From: Macrotis lagotis
Taxonomy: Eukaryota; Chordata; Mammalia; Peramelemorphia; Peramelidae
Reading direction: 5' to 3'
NCBI RefSeq assembly: GCF_037893015.1
Contig: NC_133662.1
Location: 201,511,050 to 201,575,049 of the forward strand
DNA length: 64,000 nucleotides
Both the position numbers and the translations under genes were made by a program. Below, piece after piece: positions 12,721 to 25,500 of the stretch (the stretch's first letter is position 1; each line of letters starts with the position of its first letter). Below the pieces are notes generated by a model that had not been told where the DNA came from, did no database searches, and saw only the letters and a program-made list of their open reading frames with translations.

Positions 12721-12839
12721 TCCATGATCTAATCCATGTGGATATTTCTTCCACTGATGTAACGATTAACCCATATTTACCTTTTTCATGATTGTTACAT
12801 TCTCCCATAGATCATAGAGGCTTTACCCAATATATTTAC

Positions 12840-12985
12840 TCTTACATAGATTTTTCTTATATTTTAATAAGTTGCAAGTTCCTCCAGTTTAGACACTGTT
12901 TTGCTTTTAATTTTGTTTCCTTGTGATCTTTTGTAATGCACATATAGGCATATAATAAATGCTTGTTGATTGATTTCATTGGTGA
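12840..12985 (+). mobile_element. L2-like 3' end
   Basis: Ends with the L2-type tail GCACATATAGGCATATAATAA then ATGCTTGTTGATTGATT. Confidence 0.55.
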
Positions 12986-12989
12986 CACA

Positions 12990-15045
12990 CTTGGGCTTTC
13001 TAGAAATCACATCTGGAAATTGTAGACATATCTAATCATTCGTGAATGAATTAGGTCCATTGAATCTATGGATTCCTTCCAGATCAAAGTCCTTTATAAA
13101 GACGAGTTAATAACACCTGTACTTCTAGTGGATAGTTTATGGTTTAGCAGTTCATGCTTTAATTTAAAGTTAAAATATCACCACTTTCATTAAAACTATA
13201 ATTTCCTTGAGGACAGAGAGTTTTCAATTTATGATGTTGAAGTAGAATAGAGATCCTCCAATGCTTTCATAGTCCATGGTTGTCCCAGGTGAGCAAATAA
13301 TTCTCATTAGTAATTTTACTTTGTGGGATTGTCTTCACTCATGTCTGTTAATAAATACTTTAGGAAATACAAAGCCCTTTCTAAAGATATGAGGCTAAGT
13401 AAACAAGTGTTAGTTATATGGTGCCTTTTGAAAAGAACCAAGTAAATCAGGGATGGGGAAACTGGTGTGATATTGCCAAGACAATCACAGGCAGGACTTG
13501 AAATTCAATAAATGTAGGAGCTTTTTAGGGGTGAGTTAAATATAGTGCATGAATGATGCTATAAATATCCAAAGATCTTTGGGAGAAAAAAAGTTCCCCA
13601 TCCATGATTTAACTCAAACTTAAAATTTTACTGTTTTGGGGAAAGCCACGCCTACAAAAATATTTCATAGCATTTGGTGGGTAGTCCTGGAAAATGAAAA
13701 CATCAGAAACTGGAATGAAAAACATGATGGGAATAAAAGCAGATGCTCAATAAACATTAGAAATCACTTTTATATTTGTTATGAGAAATACAATGATGTA
13801 TATAAGACACAGTCCTTACTCTCAGGGAGTTGGTTTCCAAATGATCATTTGGTTTCCAAATGGTCATTTTTCTAGAGACAAATGAGCCCAGGAGATAGTA
13901 TGAGAAATCCTAGAATAAATCAGACACATCTCATTTTTCTCCCTGCATATGCTTTCCTGAAAAAGAACAGGAACAGCTAAGAGTAGGAAAGTTTGGCTTC
14001 ATAAGAATGGCTAAGTGATACTCTGTGAAGCAGGCAGAAGATCCAAGAAATTAAAGAAAGCCATTGGAGGCAGAAGGTTTGTCATCTAAATCATTGGGAG
14101 TAATATCTACCCAATGAAATCCTTGATTCTTGTGTTAGTAAAATAAGTGTGTGTTTCAGAAGCAAGGAATTCAGCTGTTTTTCCTTCCTATTTCCTTCCT
14201 TTCTTTTTAGTAGCAGTAGGATTTAACACAGAAGTATTTTACCTTTCATTAAAACCTCTTTTTTTTTTAATTTTGCTTAGCTTGTTCTGATTTTTTTAAA
14301 TTGTAGAATATATGCCTATATACAGAATAGGAAGGAAAGGACAGACATAGAGATAGACTCAGAGACCCACAGAATGACAGAGCAGCAAACATATATATTT
14401 TTCCTGTCATATTTTACTGCTTCATGCTTATTCACAGAAAAGATCAGTGTCGCTTTCCTCCCTTCATTATAGAAATTACAATGGGGCATGAAAATTATGG
14501 ACAGACATAGGCAATACATTGTTTAGTTTTGACATTTTTCTTCATTTGAACTTTGTGACAAGGGACTGCTCACTGTTTAGGGAAAAATAAGAACATATTC
14601 AGAAAAAAGTGATATAAAAACAGAAGTCATCAATACCAAAAAGATAAAAATGTTAGTGTCAACATGTCATGATTGAAGACTATTATAAGTTGTTAAGGCC
14701 TCAAATTCTTGTCTGGATCTGGAATCTGATTGGTTTAAAGACTTCCTTGTCATTTATTCATATCCTTTCTTGAATTCAGCAGAGGGATCCATCCAAAGTT
14801 CTAGAAGCTTCCTTCCCTTACTCTTTACATTGCAAAATGGAGTTCTCAGGCTGTCCACCTGTCATTCTTTTGGCAACTTCCTGCTTGTCAATCAAGTGAA
14901 ATGTTTGCTCTCTGAGTTGCTTTCTGGATTTTTTTATTTTTGATCTTTGATTTGTGGCAATAGATTTTCAAACATTACAGTGCCATCTAAAGATACTGTA
15001 AATCACTATCACTGTGCATTTCCCAGTTTTCATTGCTAACTATAA
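12990..15045. other. Intergenic, mostly unassigned
   Basis: AT-rich unique-looking sequence. The only structure noted is the 19-bp duplication at 13831. Confidence 0.65.
13831..13868. repeat. 19-bp tandem duplication containing a 16-bp palindrome
   Basis: TGGTTTCCAAATGATCATT (13831-13849) is followed by TGGTTTCCAAATGGTCATT, with one mismatch. CCAAATGATCATTTGG at 13837-13852 is a perfect palindrome. Confidence 0.95.
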
Positions 15046-15349
15046 ATCTTCAAATCATAAAATCACATAATTTTCAGAGTTGGAAGGGATTTTAGGGGGT
15101 CATGCAATCAGGAAGCCTAGCACTCTAAGGTGAGGGCTTGGGGAGTCCTCTTCATCCAACTCACCTGTGACTCCAAAAACCTATATCATATACTTCAATC
15201 CTACCTTGGTAAAGCCACCTAGCAGATAAGCTAAACCAGAATGAGAGTAGATGAAAGACCTCAAACCTATTGGTGAGTTAGGATGGTGTCTAGTCTAAGT
15301 ATGTAAAGATTTTCCTCTGCAGAATGAAAGCATGAAAACAATTTGTTCC

Positions 15350-15622
15350 AAAAGTCACAAAGGTTGCTGGAGCAGGTGCTGTGGAGTGCTTGCAGTTTGA
15401 TCAGACTTTGAAGATGCCAAAGTCATCCACTGCTTCATCTTGGGTCATTGCCAGGCATCTTGACTTTTGTCTTGCCTTTGGACTTTGATGACTTTGAAAG
15501 ATAGAGTGAAGCTGACAACTCTGTGCAACTCTGCCCTCTTAAATCCAATCCACTTAAGATATCACCAGTGATATATTCATTGGTTCTCTCTGAAAATGAA
15601 GGACAAACAATAGTCCAATCAA
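15350..15622 (+). mobile_element. Marsupial SINE sharing the GAATGAAGGACAAACA-type 3' end
   Basis: Words such as TCATTGCCAGGCATCTTGAC, CTTTGATGACTTTGAAAG and AATGAAGGACAAACAATAG match a dispersed marsupial SINE type recalled from other loci. Confidence 0.55.
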
Positions 15623-15654
15623 CACATAAAAGGAGTATTCACTATACTATAGGT

Positions 15655-16550
15655 GATAAATGGTCATCCAATCTTTGCTTGAAGACCTCTAAAAGGGGTA
15701 ATCCACCTCACCACCTTTTAGCTCAAATTGTTAAGCCTAATAATCCCCCCTTAACAGTAAACCTAAATTTTCTCATTTGGGATTTCTACTCATTACTCCT
15801 ATTTCTTTTTTTTGAGACCAAAGACAACTGATAATGTTCATCCTGAGACTCTTTTCTCAAGGCCCAGTTCTTTATTCAGTCTTCATAGGTCTTGGATTCA
15901 AAGATCTTCTTATCATGCTTGTCTTCCTCTCTAGAGTAAGAGTAATAATTAGTAGTTTCTCTAGATTATTATTGTCTTTCTTAAATTGGGGTTTCCTGAC
16001 CTGAAAAAATATCATTGATGTGGTTTTTTTTAGTTTTTTTTGTGAGGCAAATGGGGTTAAGTGGCTTGTCCAAGGGCACACAACTAGGTAATTATTAAGT
16101 ATCTGAGGCACTGCACCACCTAGCCGCCCCTATCGATGAGTTTTGATGAGGGCAAGGTTCCTGCAAGTTATGCCTTAATATCCAATCCAAGACTGCTTTC
16201 ACATGAGTACTACTGACTCATGTTGAATTTGCAGCCCTTCAAATCCCCAGATTCTTTTCAGAACAACTTATTAATCTTATCTTATTCTTCTGAAATTGAT
16301 TTTTGTACCCTAGCACAAGCCTTTGAAGTCATCCTTATCAAAATTCATCTTATTAGATGCAACATTGTTCTTAGGCCTATCAAGATTCTTTTGGTTCCTT
16401 ATTCTGTCATCCAACGTGTCTGCTACTTCTCCCATCTTTATATCATCTACGCATTTAATGAATGTGCCATCTATACCTTTATCCAAGCCATTGATAATTT
16501 GGGTAAATATCTCCTCCCTCCCCCCTCCCAGGAAAACAAAATATAACAAA
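15655..16550 (-). mobile_element. L3/CR1 LINE fragment with nested SINE
   Basis: Minus-strand CR1-type pattern: CCAATCTTTGCTTGAAGACC near 15670, then AAATTCATCTTATTAGATGC, CAAGATTCTTTTGGTTCC and ATTCTGTCATCCAACG around 16340-16415, and CCATTGATAATTTGGGTAAA near 16490. The deleted SINE at 16022-16130 interrupts it. Confidence 0.7.
16022..16130 (-). mobile_element. Internally deleted marsupial SINE inside L3/CR1
   Basis: Both ends of the reverse SINE are present (tail side AAATGGGGTTAAGTGGCTTG, head side CACCTAGCCGCCCC). About 50 bases of the B-box region are absent between GTATCTGAGG and CACTGCACC. Flanks ATCATTGATG and TATCGATGAG look like a decayed duplication. Confidence 0.85.
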
Positions 16551-16554
16551 TATT

Positions 16555-17224
16555 AAAGTACTATAAATATAGCAGCATATTTGGAAGTCATTATATAGAA
16601 TGAACGATTTTTTTTATTTTAATAGGGAGATGGGGTGGCATTAGGGAGACAGAATTTTTCTGTTTAGTAATAAAAAGATCAGCAACATGGATATACTATC
16701 TTCAAAATTGTTGATAAAAATAAGACAGCTAATAATCATCTTAGAGGAGCAATAGAAAGAATTGCTGTAGTCTAAGCAGAAGGGGCTATACAAAAGTGTT
16801 TTTACCTTTTCTAGTCTGGGGAATAATAATTCTATACAGGTTAGAAAAATTAAAACCTGACTCTGAAGTGAAAAAGAGCCACCAAGTAAGCAATTAATAA
16901 CAGGAGACAGAATTGACAGTCAACTAGGGAAGGAACAAGGCATGGACAACAAGATAACATTGATTAGTAAAATGGGAGAGAGCACCACAGGCTGTGCCAG
17001 AATAATAAAAGCTTGTCTAATGAAAAGGGGAATGTTAGTGGCAATACTTCAGATTGAGCAATCAGACAGATTCTGGCTTAAATGCTGGAATGTATGTCAA
17101 AAAGCAATGGCACCACCTCCTAAAAGAAAATAAATATAACTAGAATCTAATTACTCTTAAATTTTCTTCAATGTCCGAATCTTTTACATGAAACAAAACT
17201 TTTACATATGGGGGAGGATAAGGA
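16555..17224. other. Intergenic, nothing recognised
   Basis: AT-rich, no recognised repeat or coding signal. Confidence 0.65.
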
Positions 17225-17452
17225 AACTTTTATATAGTCCTTGATACATGCCAAATACACTATATTTTCTCACTTTATTCTCATAACAAATCTGTGAGCT
17301 AGGTGTTGTTATTATCCCTATTTTGCATTTGAAGAAACTGAGGCACACAGAAGTTTAGAATTTGCCCAGTATCATACAACTAGAGAATGTTTGAAGTCTG
17401 ACTTGAACTTAGATCTTCCTAACTCCAGGCATCTGCTCTGTTCACTGCCCAC
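17225..17452 (-). mobile_element. MIR-type SINE
   Basis: Reverse pattern: CTAGGTGTTGTTATTATCCC, GAAGAAACTGAGGCACACAG, AGATCTTCCTAACTCCAGGC. Confidence 0.75.
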
Positions 17453-17559
17453 CAGCAAAATCTTTGTGATACTTGACTAGTGAAAACAGTTCAGATCTGC
17501 TTAACTTGAATTTTGCCTGGAGTAGTAGATAGAACATAAGACTTGGAACTCAGATTCTT

Positions 17560-19885
17560 CCTCAGATCAGGGATGAAGCAAGGATGACCATTAGCACCAC
17601 TATTTTCAATACAATAGAAGAAATATTAGCTATAGCCATTAAGAGAAGAAAAAGAAATCAAATGAATTAGAACAGGCAATGAGGAAACAAAACTATCACT
17701 CTTTGCAGATGATATGATAGTATACTTATAGAACCCTAAAAAATTAACTGAAAAACCAGTTGAAATAATGAACAACTTTAGCAGATTTACCAGATATAAG
17801 CTAAACTCACATAAATTATCAGCATTCTTTATATGACCATCAAAGTTGAACAGGAAGAAAGAGAAAGAGAAATGCCATTTAAAATAACTATAAACAGCAC
17901 AAAATACTTGGGAACCCACCTGCCAAGACTGATCCAGGAACTATTTGAACAAAATTATAAAATACTTTTCACACAAAGTCAAATCTAAAGAACTGGAAAA
18001 AATATCAATTGCTTGTTAGTAGGCCAAGACATATAATAAAAATAACAATTCTGCCTAAACTTATTTGCAATATACTAATCAAACTATCAAAAAGTTATTT
18101 GATTGAGCTGGGGAAAAATAACAGCAAAATTTATCTGGAAGTATAAAAGATCAAGAGAATTAATAGAAAAAATATAAAAGAAGGTGGTCTAATAATACCA
18201 GATCTTAAACAATATTATAAAAAAATAATCATTAAAACTGGCCCTGGCTAAGAAATAGAGTGATGGATTGTGAACACAAGACACAATAGTTAATGATCAT
18301 AGTATGCTAGTATTCAATAAACTCAAAGACCCCAGTTTTGGGGATAAGAACTCACTATTTGATGAAAGCTTATGGGAAGACTAGAAAAGAATAGGACACA
18401 AACAAGGTATAGACCAACATCTCACATCATATACCAACATATGGTCAAAATGGTTGTATGATCTGGACATATAGGGAAATACAATAAGCACAAAAAGAAG
18501 AGCAAGTAATAGCCTATCTGCTAGATAAATGGAGAGGGGAAGAATTAGTAATCAAACAAGAAATAAAGAGCATTGTGAAATGTAAAATAGATAATTTTGG
18601 TTATATAAAATTTAAAAGATTTTGAGTGAAATAAATCAATCCAAGATTAGAAGGAAGGCAGAAAACAGAAACATTCTTTGCAGCAAATATATAGAGAACT
18701 GAATCAAATCTGTAAGAATTCATACCATTCCCCAACTGATAAGTGGTCAAAGGATATGAACAGGAAGTTTTCAAATGAAGAAATCACAACTCTCTACAGG
18801 CATATATAAAGGAGTGCTCTAAAACACTTTTGATTAGAGAAATTCAAATTAAAACAACTCTGAGATACCACTTCACAGCCTATCAGATAGGTTAATATGA
18901 CAATAAAGGAAATGATAAATGTTGGGGAGGATGTGAGAAAATTGAGATAGTAATGCATTCTTGGTGGAGTTGTGAATTGAGTCAACATTTTGGAGAGCAA
19001 TTTGGAACTATATCCAAAGGACAACTGTGCATACCCTTTGATCCAACAATATGATGATGAGTCTGTATCCCAAAGATCATAAAAAGGAAAAAGGACCTAT
19101 CTGTGCAAAAATATTTATAGTAGTCCTTTTCATGGCGGCAAAATATTGTAAACTGAGGGAATGGCTATCAATTACAGAATGGCTGAAGAAGCAATGGTGC
19201 ATGAAATATGATGGAATATTGAACATAAACAGGCTGATTTGAGAAAAATCTGGAAAGATTTATAAGAATTAATGCAAAGTGAAATGAGCAGAACCAGGAA
19301 AATAATGTATACAGTATCAGCAATCTTGTATGATAATCAACTGAATGACTCAACTCTTCTCAGCCACACAATGATCCAAGACAATGACAAAAGACTCACA
19401 AAGGAAAATGCTATTCATATTCAAATAAAGAACTGATTGAATCTAATGCATATTGAAGCATATTTTTTCATTTTTATTCTTTTTCATTTTTTTCTTTTTG
19501 ATTTGTTTCTTCTTCCAGAATGTGATTAATATGGAAATATATTTTACATAATAACTCATGTATAATGTATATCAAGTTGCCTACCATTTTTGGAAGAGGG
19601 AAGGGAAGGGGAGAGAGGGAGAAAAATTTCAAACTCAAAATCTTGTTTAAAATGGATGCTAAAGGGGTGGCTAGGTGGCTCAGTGGATAAAGCACTGGCC
19701 CTGGAGGCAGGAGTACCTGGGTTCAAATCCAGCCTCAAACACTTAATCATTACCTAGCTGTGTGGCCTTGGGCAAGCCACTTAACCCCATTTGCCTTGCA
19801 AAAAAACCTAAATAAAAAAATAAAATGGATGCTAAAAATATTTCAACTTGTAATTGGGAAAAATAAAATATTATTAAAAATTTTA
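17560..19885 (+). mobile_element. L1 LINE, 3' half (reverse transcriptase to 3' end), split by a SINE
   Basis: The segment starts near the reverse-transcriptase core. Translated words include KLSLFADDMIVYL, the FADD catalytic box, at about 17690-17730. Downstream come KWSKDMNRKFSNEE near 18740-18780 and then a 3' UTR that matches other L1 ends in this window (AAAGTGAAATGAGCAGAACCAGG near 19280 in outline, an ATGATCCAAGACAA word, and a TAATTGGGAAAAATAAA end). Many stops and small indels show it is inactive. The SINE at 19664-19821 interrupts it just before the end. Confidence 0.85.
19664..19821 (+). mobile_element. tRNA-derived marsupial SINE inserted into L1
   Basis: Full-length copy with GGTGGCTAGGTGG head, GGTTCAAATCC B-box, CCTTGGGCAAGCCACTTAA and A-rich tail. 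A perfect 15-bp target-site duplication, AAAATGGATGCTAAA, flanks it at 19649-19663 and 19822-19836. Confidence 0.95.
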
Positions 19886-19889
19886 AAAG

Positions 19890-20770
19890 ATCGAAAAGAA
19901 AAAAAGGGCCATGAACCAGAAGCAGTGGCAATAGAGGAGTTAATATTGGAAGTCATTGTCTCCCTCCAAGTTTACCAGCATAATGGTATTCATAGTAGTT
20001 GACAGTTCCAGTAATTCAGGATCCTCTCTTCTTTTGACTTCCCGTTTTAGGGATTAGGATACTTCCACAGAGCTTATCTCTGGTTGTCTCATTCACCAGC
20101 TACTTATATCTCTGGTCAAAATAGCAATGAAGCTGTCAGAATAGCTTCAGCTATGCTTACACATCTCGAGGAAGCCTAACAGTTTAAATTTAAGATCAGT
20201 GGAAAAAGAGGAGAAGCTAAGAATGGATATCATAGCACCCCACTCTTCTGGGAGAGAGTATTCAAGGAAGGACAACTTTTACTGTCATTGATTTGTCTTG
20301 GAGAGTCAGACTCACTTCTGACAGGGTGTCTCACAAAATCTTTACATCTCTTCCCTTCTTGGAAACTTTTTGTTCCTTGTATTTCCTTTCACTGTGATTA
20401 TTTCCTGTCTGTCATTGATGCTGCTCCTATATCCTATGACCAAACCTCCAAAGACTATGCCATAGAGGAGTCCTAGAATTCCTGTCCTGGGGTGCAAGGG
20501 GACAATGATAATAGGTGACATAGAAAAGGTTGAGTAGCTCGACTTTCATTTTCTTAGCTTTTTTTTTTATAAAGAAGAATGATCTCTGAACTAAAACAAA
20601 AAAAAAAAAGAAAAAAGAAAAAGAAAAGACACCTTTAGGGAATGACTATCCAGATTGAGTAGGGAGACATTTAATGTGGTTAAGTTACCCTGATGAGCTG
20701 CCCAGGTTCAGTGAATTATATCTAGTGGTAATGTTGAACCACCATCAATGATCTTTTAAAAGTTGTAGAT
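19890..20770. other. Intergenic, nothing recognised
   Basis: No repeat or coding signal. An A-rich run lies at 20590-20630. Confidence 0.6.
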
Positions 20771-20771
20771 A

Positions 20772-20922
20772 GGGGCAGCTAGGTGGCGCAGTGGATAAAG
20801 CACTGGCCCTGACGTCAGGAGTACCTGGGTTCAAATCCGGTCTCAGACACTTAATAATGACCTAGCTGTGTGGCCTTGGGCAAGCCACTTAACCCCATTT
20901 GCCTTGCAAAAACCTAAAAAAA
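20772..20922 (+). mobile_element. tRNA-derived marsupial SINE
   Basis: Full-length copy, the cleanest match to the family consensus in the window (GGGGCAGCTAGGTGGCGCAG). Flanks GTTGTAGATA and GTTGTAGACA form a target-site duplication with one mismatch. Confidence 0.95.
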
Positions 20923-21179
20923 GTGTTGTAGACAAAGGCAAAAATACTTCAGAGCTGGAGAAGAGCAATTGATCTGCCTGAAAAATAAAAAAAAAAAGAA
21001 ACAGAATGGAACATATAAACTAATGAATTTGACATATTCCTGGCCAAATTTTAGAAAGGGATATACTGAAGGGATCCCTAGGAAATATTTAGAAAAGGAA
21101 AAAAAAAAGATGCAACATTGTTTTAGTAACAGAAGTCATGCCAGAGAAATATCATTTCCTTTTTTTTTTTTTTGAAGGG

Positions 21180-22280
21180 ATTACTAGAATAGTAGAACAG
21201 AGAATGTTATGTAGTTGACATAGGATTTAGCAAAGTATTTGGTCACTTCTCATGCTATTTTTGTGAAAAACCTGCCAAGATATAGACTGGATTTCGAGGT
21301 AGTTAAGTGTATAGATGCAAAGAACAGCCATTAATTGGTTGACTCAGAAAGAGGTCTCTGATAGACTAATCTAGTGATCTGTGCTTGGCCCACTGCATTT
21401 AGCATTTATCTCACTGATCTGGTTAAAGGCTTGCTTATGAACTTTGCAGATGACATGAAGCTAAGAAATAGCTAAGACATTTTATATGACAAAATCAGAA
21501 TTCAAAAAAAATCTTGACAAACTAGAAATTGGACCAGATATATAAAAATGAAATTTAATAGTAATAAATGTCAAATCTTCTAGATGAATAAAAAAAATGA
21601 AGTCCATGATTCAAAAATGAAGGAGTATCACTAGATGGTAGTTTATTTATTAAAAAAAAAGTAAATCTGAGGGTTTCATTGTACTGCAATCTGCTTCAAT
21701 GGCAGCTGATGTAATCTTAAATTACATTAAGACATGTATAGCATTGGAGATTATGGATAAGATGTTCCTATTGTATTTTGTTGTAATCAGACCACATATG
21801 CAATCTTATTCTTGGGGTCATATTTTAAGAAGCATATGGATATTCAGAGAGTTAGAAAAGAATAATTAGGATATTAAAGGGTATTGAAATCATTTCATAT
21901 GAGAATTCTTTGAAAGACCTGGGTATCTTTAGCCAGGGGAACAGGAAACTTAGAGAGTACATGATAGCTGGAATGGAAGAGGGATGAAGATTTGTCCTTT
22001 TTTGCCCTAGAGGAGAAAACCAGGAATGAATTGAAGTTGCAAAGAGGCAAATTTAAGCTTTATATAAGGTCAAATTTCTAAACACTTATAGCTCTCCCAT
22101 AATGGAGAGGACTGACTCAGGACAAGGTGGTTCCCCCTTCCATGGAGGTCTTTAAGCAAAAGGCTAAATAAAATTTTTCCAAGATGGTATAGAAGGGAAT
22201 CTTTATTGTGTATGAATTAGACTTCATGGGCCTTGAGGTCCCTTCCAACTCTAAAGTTCTGTGATTTTGTGAAAAAGATA
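21180..22280 (+). mobile_element. L3/CR1 LINE fragment reaching the 3' end
   Basis: Translated remnants resemble a CR1 reverse transcriptase (an FADD-like word, NFADDMKL, near 21440). The segment ends with the CR1/L3 signature GGTCCCTTCCAACTCTAAAG and TTCTGTGATTTTGT near 22230-22275. Many stops; old. Confidence 0.72.
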
Positions 22281-22284
22281 GATG

Positions 22285-23950
22285 TAGAATTCCTGTTTGG
22301 GCAAGAGAGGAGACTCAATTTATGGGCAAGCATTTAAGTGTCCACCTTGTGCTGAACACTGTAATAAATATTTATTATATAACTAGTAAGAGAGAAAAAA
22401 ATTGAAGCAGTCCTTACCTTCAAGGAATTTATGTTTTTTTTTAATGTTCTTTACCCTGGGTATCGTTATTTTATTTTTTTTATTTTCACTTAGGAGTTTA
22501 TGTTCTAAGATTAAGAGTCATCAAAGAGCCTCTGAGCTGTCTCCATCTCTTGTTTTCAACTTTTGTCTTCAATCTACAAGTTGATGCTCAGAAAAGGGCA
22601 AAGCCAACTCTTCTTTTCTCTTCTATCCCAGTAGGGGTGGTCCTTCCTGTTGATGTCTTAGTTACTGGCAGCCTTGGCCAGTACCATACAGTTCAGATCA
22701 GCCCCTCCTGTCCAACAGGAAATATGGCCAGCAATAGTTTTGTCTAAAATAAGCATTAGGAGTCCTGAGGGCAAGGAAAGGCCAAATGTATTATAGGAAA
22801 AAGAGAGGCATGAGGCAAAGATTCCACAAGGGAAGAAAAGGGACCCAGCAAATGAAACGTGAGTGCACCATTGTTGACTTATTTAAGTTTTTTCCCTAAG
22901 ACTGGATCCTCATTACTCCCCAATTCTTTCTTTCAAAGTAACCCAAACTAAGGTGAGCAGCAGCTGCCTTGAATAATTTCATAGTGAATATTGCCCCTGA
23001 AATTTTCCATTCTGATCACTGTTGCCCAGGATTTACTACTTTGGGAATTGGGAGGCCAGTTCCTGAATCCCTTGATGATAAGAAGGTAAGCAGAATAGAG
23101 CCCAGAGCCCAAAAGATTCTTTGAGCATTTCCAAGAAAGGCTGTCTTTTTGTTAAAGTCACTAGTTTCCTTTTGCCAATTCCAGGAAAAGAATTATCTAT
23201 GTGGGAAAGAAAAACCTTCTTTTTTAATTTCTTTAGAAAAAGAAGAAATATAATATTATACAAAATGAAAGTAAATATAAAAATAAGAACAGACTTTATA
23301 TACAAACCCTGCCATCTGAACCATCCTGGGATTATGGACCATAATTAACACAGAGATTGCCCAGTAGAACTGACTGACCAACATGAGTTACTTCTTTACT
23401 ACCAGGAAGTCCCTTTAAGATATAAAAAGACATTTTCTTCTGTCTTATTTTACCTCTTTTCAGTTTGTCTTTGTTTCATGCATTGCACAGCGTATACTAT
23501 AATCTCACATAGATGATAAATTTTGAGAATAGGAATTAATAGTATCTGCCAATTTCAAATTGCTTATTCCAACTCAGGATAAGACCAGATCAGGAGCATC
23601 CCAATTTTTATGAGTTGCATTGATTAATTTACTTCCAAGAAACTGGATGTCTGAAGTCCATAATGCAAGAAACATTCCAGATCTGTGGATCTCAGAATTT
23701 CTAGTAAGAAATCATCATGACAATACATATACACAATATTGGAAACAGAGTGCTTATTTTCCTTAGTGGGATTTTCTAGAGACTCAGAAGATATCCTCTC
23801 TGCTTTCTTAAAGACCAATTTTCCTAAAGGAAGGTAGAGGCATAGTTATGGCTTAAATCAGAGAGTTGGAAAGGATCCCAGAATATTATCTATTTTCATG
23901 GTGCTTCAGGTTAATACTGTAGCTAAGAAAGGCGAACTGCTACTGTTTTC
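22285..23950. other. Intergenic, mostly unassigned
   Basis: A short dispersed repeat at 22325-22440 (TGTGCTGAACACTGTAATAA ... TACCTTCAAGGAATTTATG) recurs on the same strand at about 32240, 42760, 49005, 50385 and 54820. The rest is unassigned. Confidence 0.6.
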
Positions 23951-23954
23951 TTAA

Positions 23955-24056
23955 AGATGTTCAGGGAGCTCCTTGAGAAGAGGGACTGCCCTCCTCTTTT
24001 TCTGTAACCTGAGCACAAATTAGGTGCTTAATACTTGCTAATTGACTATCTGTTTT
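23955..24056 (+). mobile_element. L2-like 3' end
   Basis: GGGAGCTCCTTGAGAAGAGG, GAGCACAAATTAGGTGCTTA, ATACTTGCTAATTGACT follow the L2 3' tail. Confidence 0.55.
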
Positions 24057-24384
24057 TTTCTAATAATCCATTCCAATGCCTAGCAACTCTCAACATGAAA
24101 AGAACAATTCAACTGTGTTTGAATATCATTATTCTGCCCAGTTCTCTTTTGGCTTCACAATATTAATTTGGAAACCAAGGAAGGGAGGAAATGTATTCTC
24201 CCCTCTCTCTTCTCTGTGCTTATTTTGAGAAAATATAACCTTTGATTCATGAAGAATCATGAATTATAGTTAGCAGCATTTTGCATTGCTAACATACTTC
24301 TATACATCTTTGAAATGGACACCTCCAGGACTTATCAGATAATATACAACCTACAATACTGACTGATTTCTCTTTCCCCTCTGT

Positions 24385-24605
24385 CTCTGTCTCTCAATAT
24401 TTATGTATATCTATGTCTATAAATATGGATATCTACTGCTGTCTTTCTTTTCTGTCTCTGCCTCTTTTTCCTTCTCAATATTTATGTATATCTATCTCTA
24501 TAAATATGTATGTTTGCCTCTGTTTCTCTCTTCTGACTCTGACTCTTTTTCTCTCATCTATGTCTATAAATATGAACATCTCTCTACAGTCATATCTCTC
24601 TAATT
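24385..24605. repeat. Minisatellite-like array, about 81-bp period
   Basis: The core TCAATATTTATGTATATCTA then TCTATAAATATG occurs near 24394 and 24475. A partial third copy (CATCTATGTCTATAAATATG) lies near 24556. CT-rich spacers separate the copies. Confidence 0.75.
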
Positions 24606-24814
24606 CTAATGCTAATTGAACTATACTGGTAGGTCTCAAATTCCTGTATATTAATGCAAACTAATACAATACTTGGAGCATCATGGATCCTTCTTTTAAG
24701 TTCCATTCTATATTTCTCCATTTTCTATTTCTATGTTAACATACTGATTGATTGACTGACTCTCCAACATGTCATTTTTCTGAATCTCAGAGGTAATTGT
24801 TAACATTTCTAGAG

Positions 24815-25090
24815 AGAGGTAGTGTGAGTTGGAATCTGACCTCGAACTCTTGATACTTACTAGCTGTATGACCTTGGGCAAGTCACTTAACCCTGATTGT
24901 CCCACATCCATGGTCATTTCCAGTCATCCTGATTCATATCTGACCACTGTATCCAGTTGGCTCCAGAGGAAAAGTGAGACTGGTGACTTAGCACAGCCCC
25001 CCCCCCCCACTCAAATCCAATTAATGCATTTCTCATGGCATCACCTCCCTGATGTCCTGGTTTTCTTTGAGAATGAAGGACAAAACATAA
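24815..25090 (+). mobile_element. Composite marsupial SINE (MAR1-like)
   Basis: Plus copy: ACCTTGGGCAAGTCACTTAA, GGCATCACCTCCCTGATGTC, then GAATGAAGGACAAA. Includes a run of ten C near 25000. Confidence 0.78.
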
Positions 25091-25261
25091 TTAATATTGT
25101 TATTGTTATTATTAATTACTATGGTTTAGCATAATGAAAAGGGATCTGTCTCAGCTTGAGAAATTCCTCGGTTCAAGTATCACCTATAAATACTGATTCC
25201 AGGACCCCAGGCAGGCAAGTCAATGCTTCTTAGTACCCCCAGGCAATTCTCTAAGAATCTA

Positions 25262-25500
25262 AATTTTTATTATATATTTCAGTTATTTTTAAGTCATATT
25301 TGACTCTTCATGACATCATTTGGGGGTTTCTTGGCAAAGATACTGGAGTGGTTTGCCATTTCCTTCTCTAGCCCATTTTTACAGGATTAAGTGACTTATC
25401 TAGGGTCATACATCCTATTAAGCATCTGAGATCAAATTTGGACTCAATAAGATGAGTCTTCCTGACTCCATGTCTGGCAGTCTATCCTCTGAGCTATTTA
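25262..25500 (-). mobile_element. CORE-type SINE (reverse)
   Basis: Reverse copy: GACTCTTCATGACATCATTT, TTCTTGGCAAAGATACTGGA, GTGGTTTGCCATTTCCTTCT. A further MIR-like reverse piece follows to about 25620. Confidence 0.72.
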
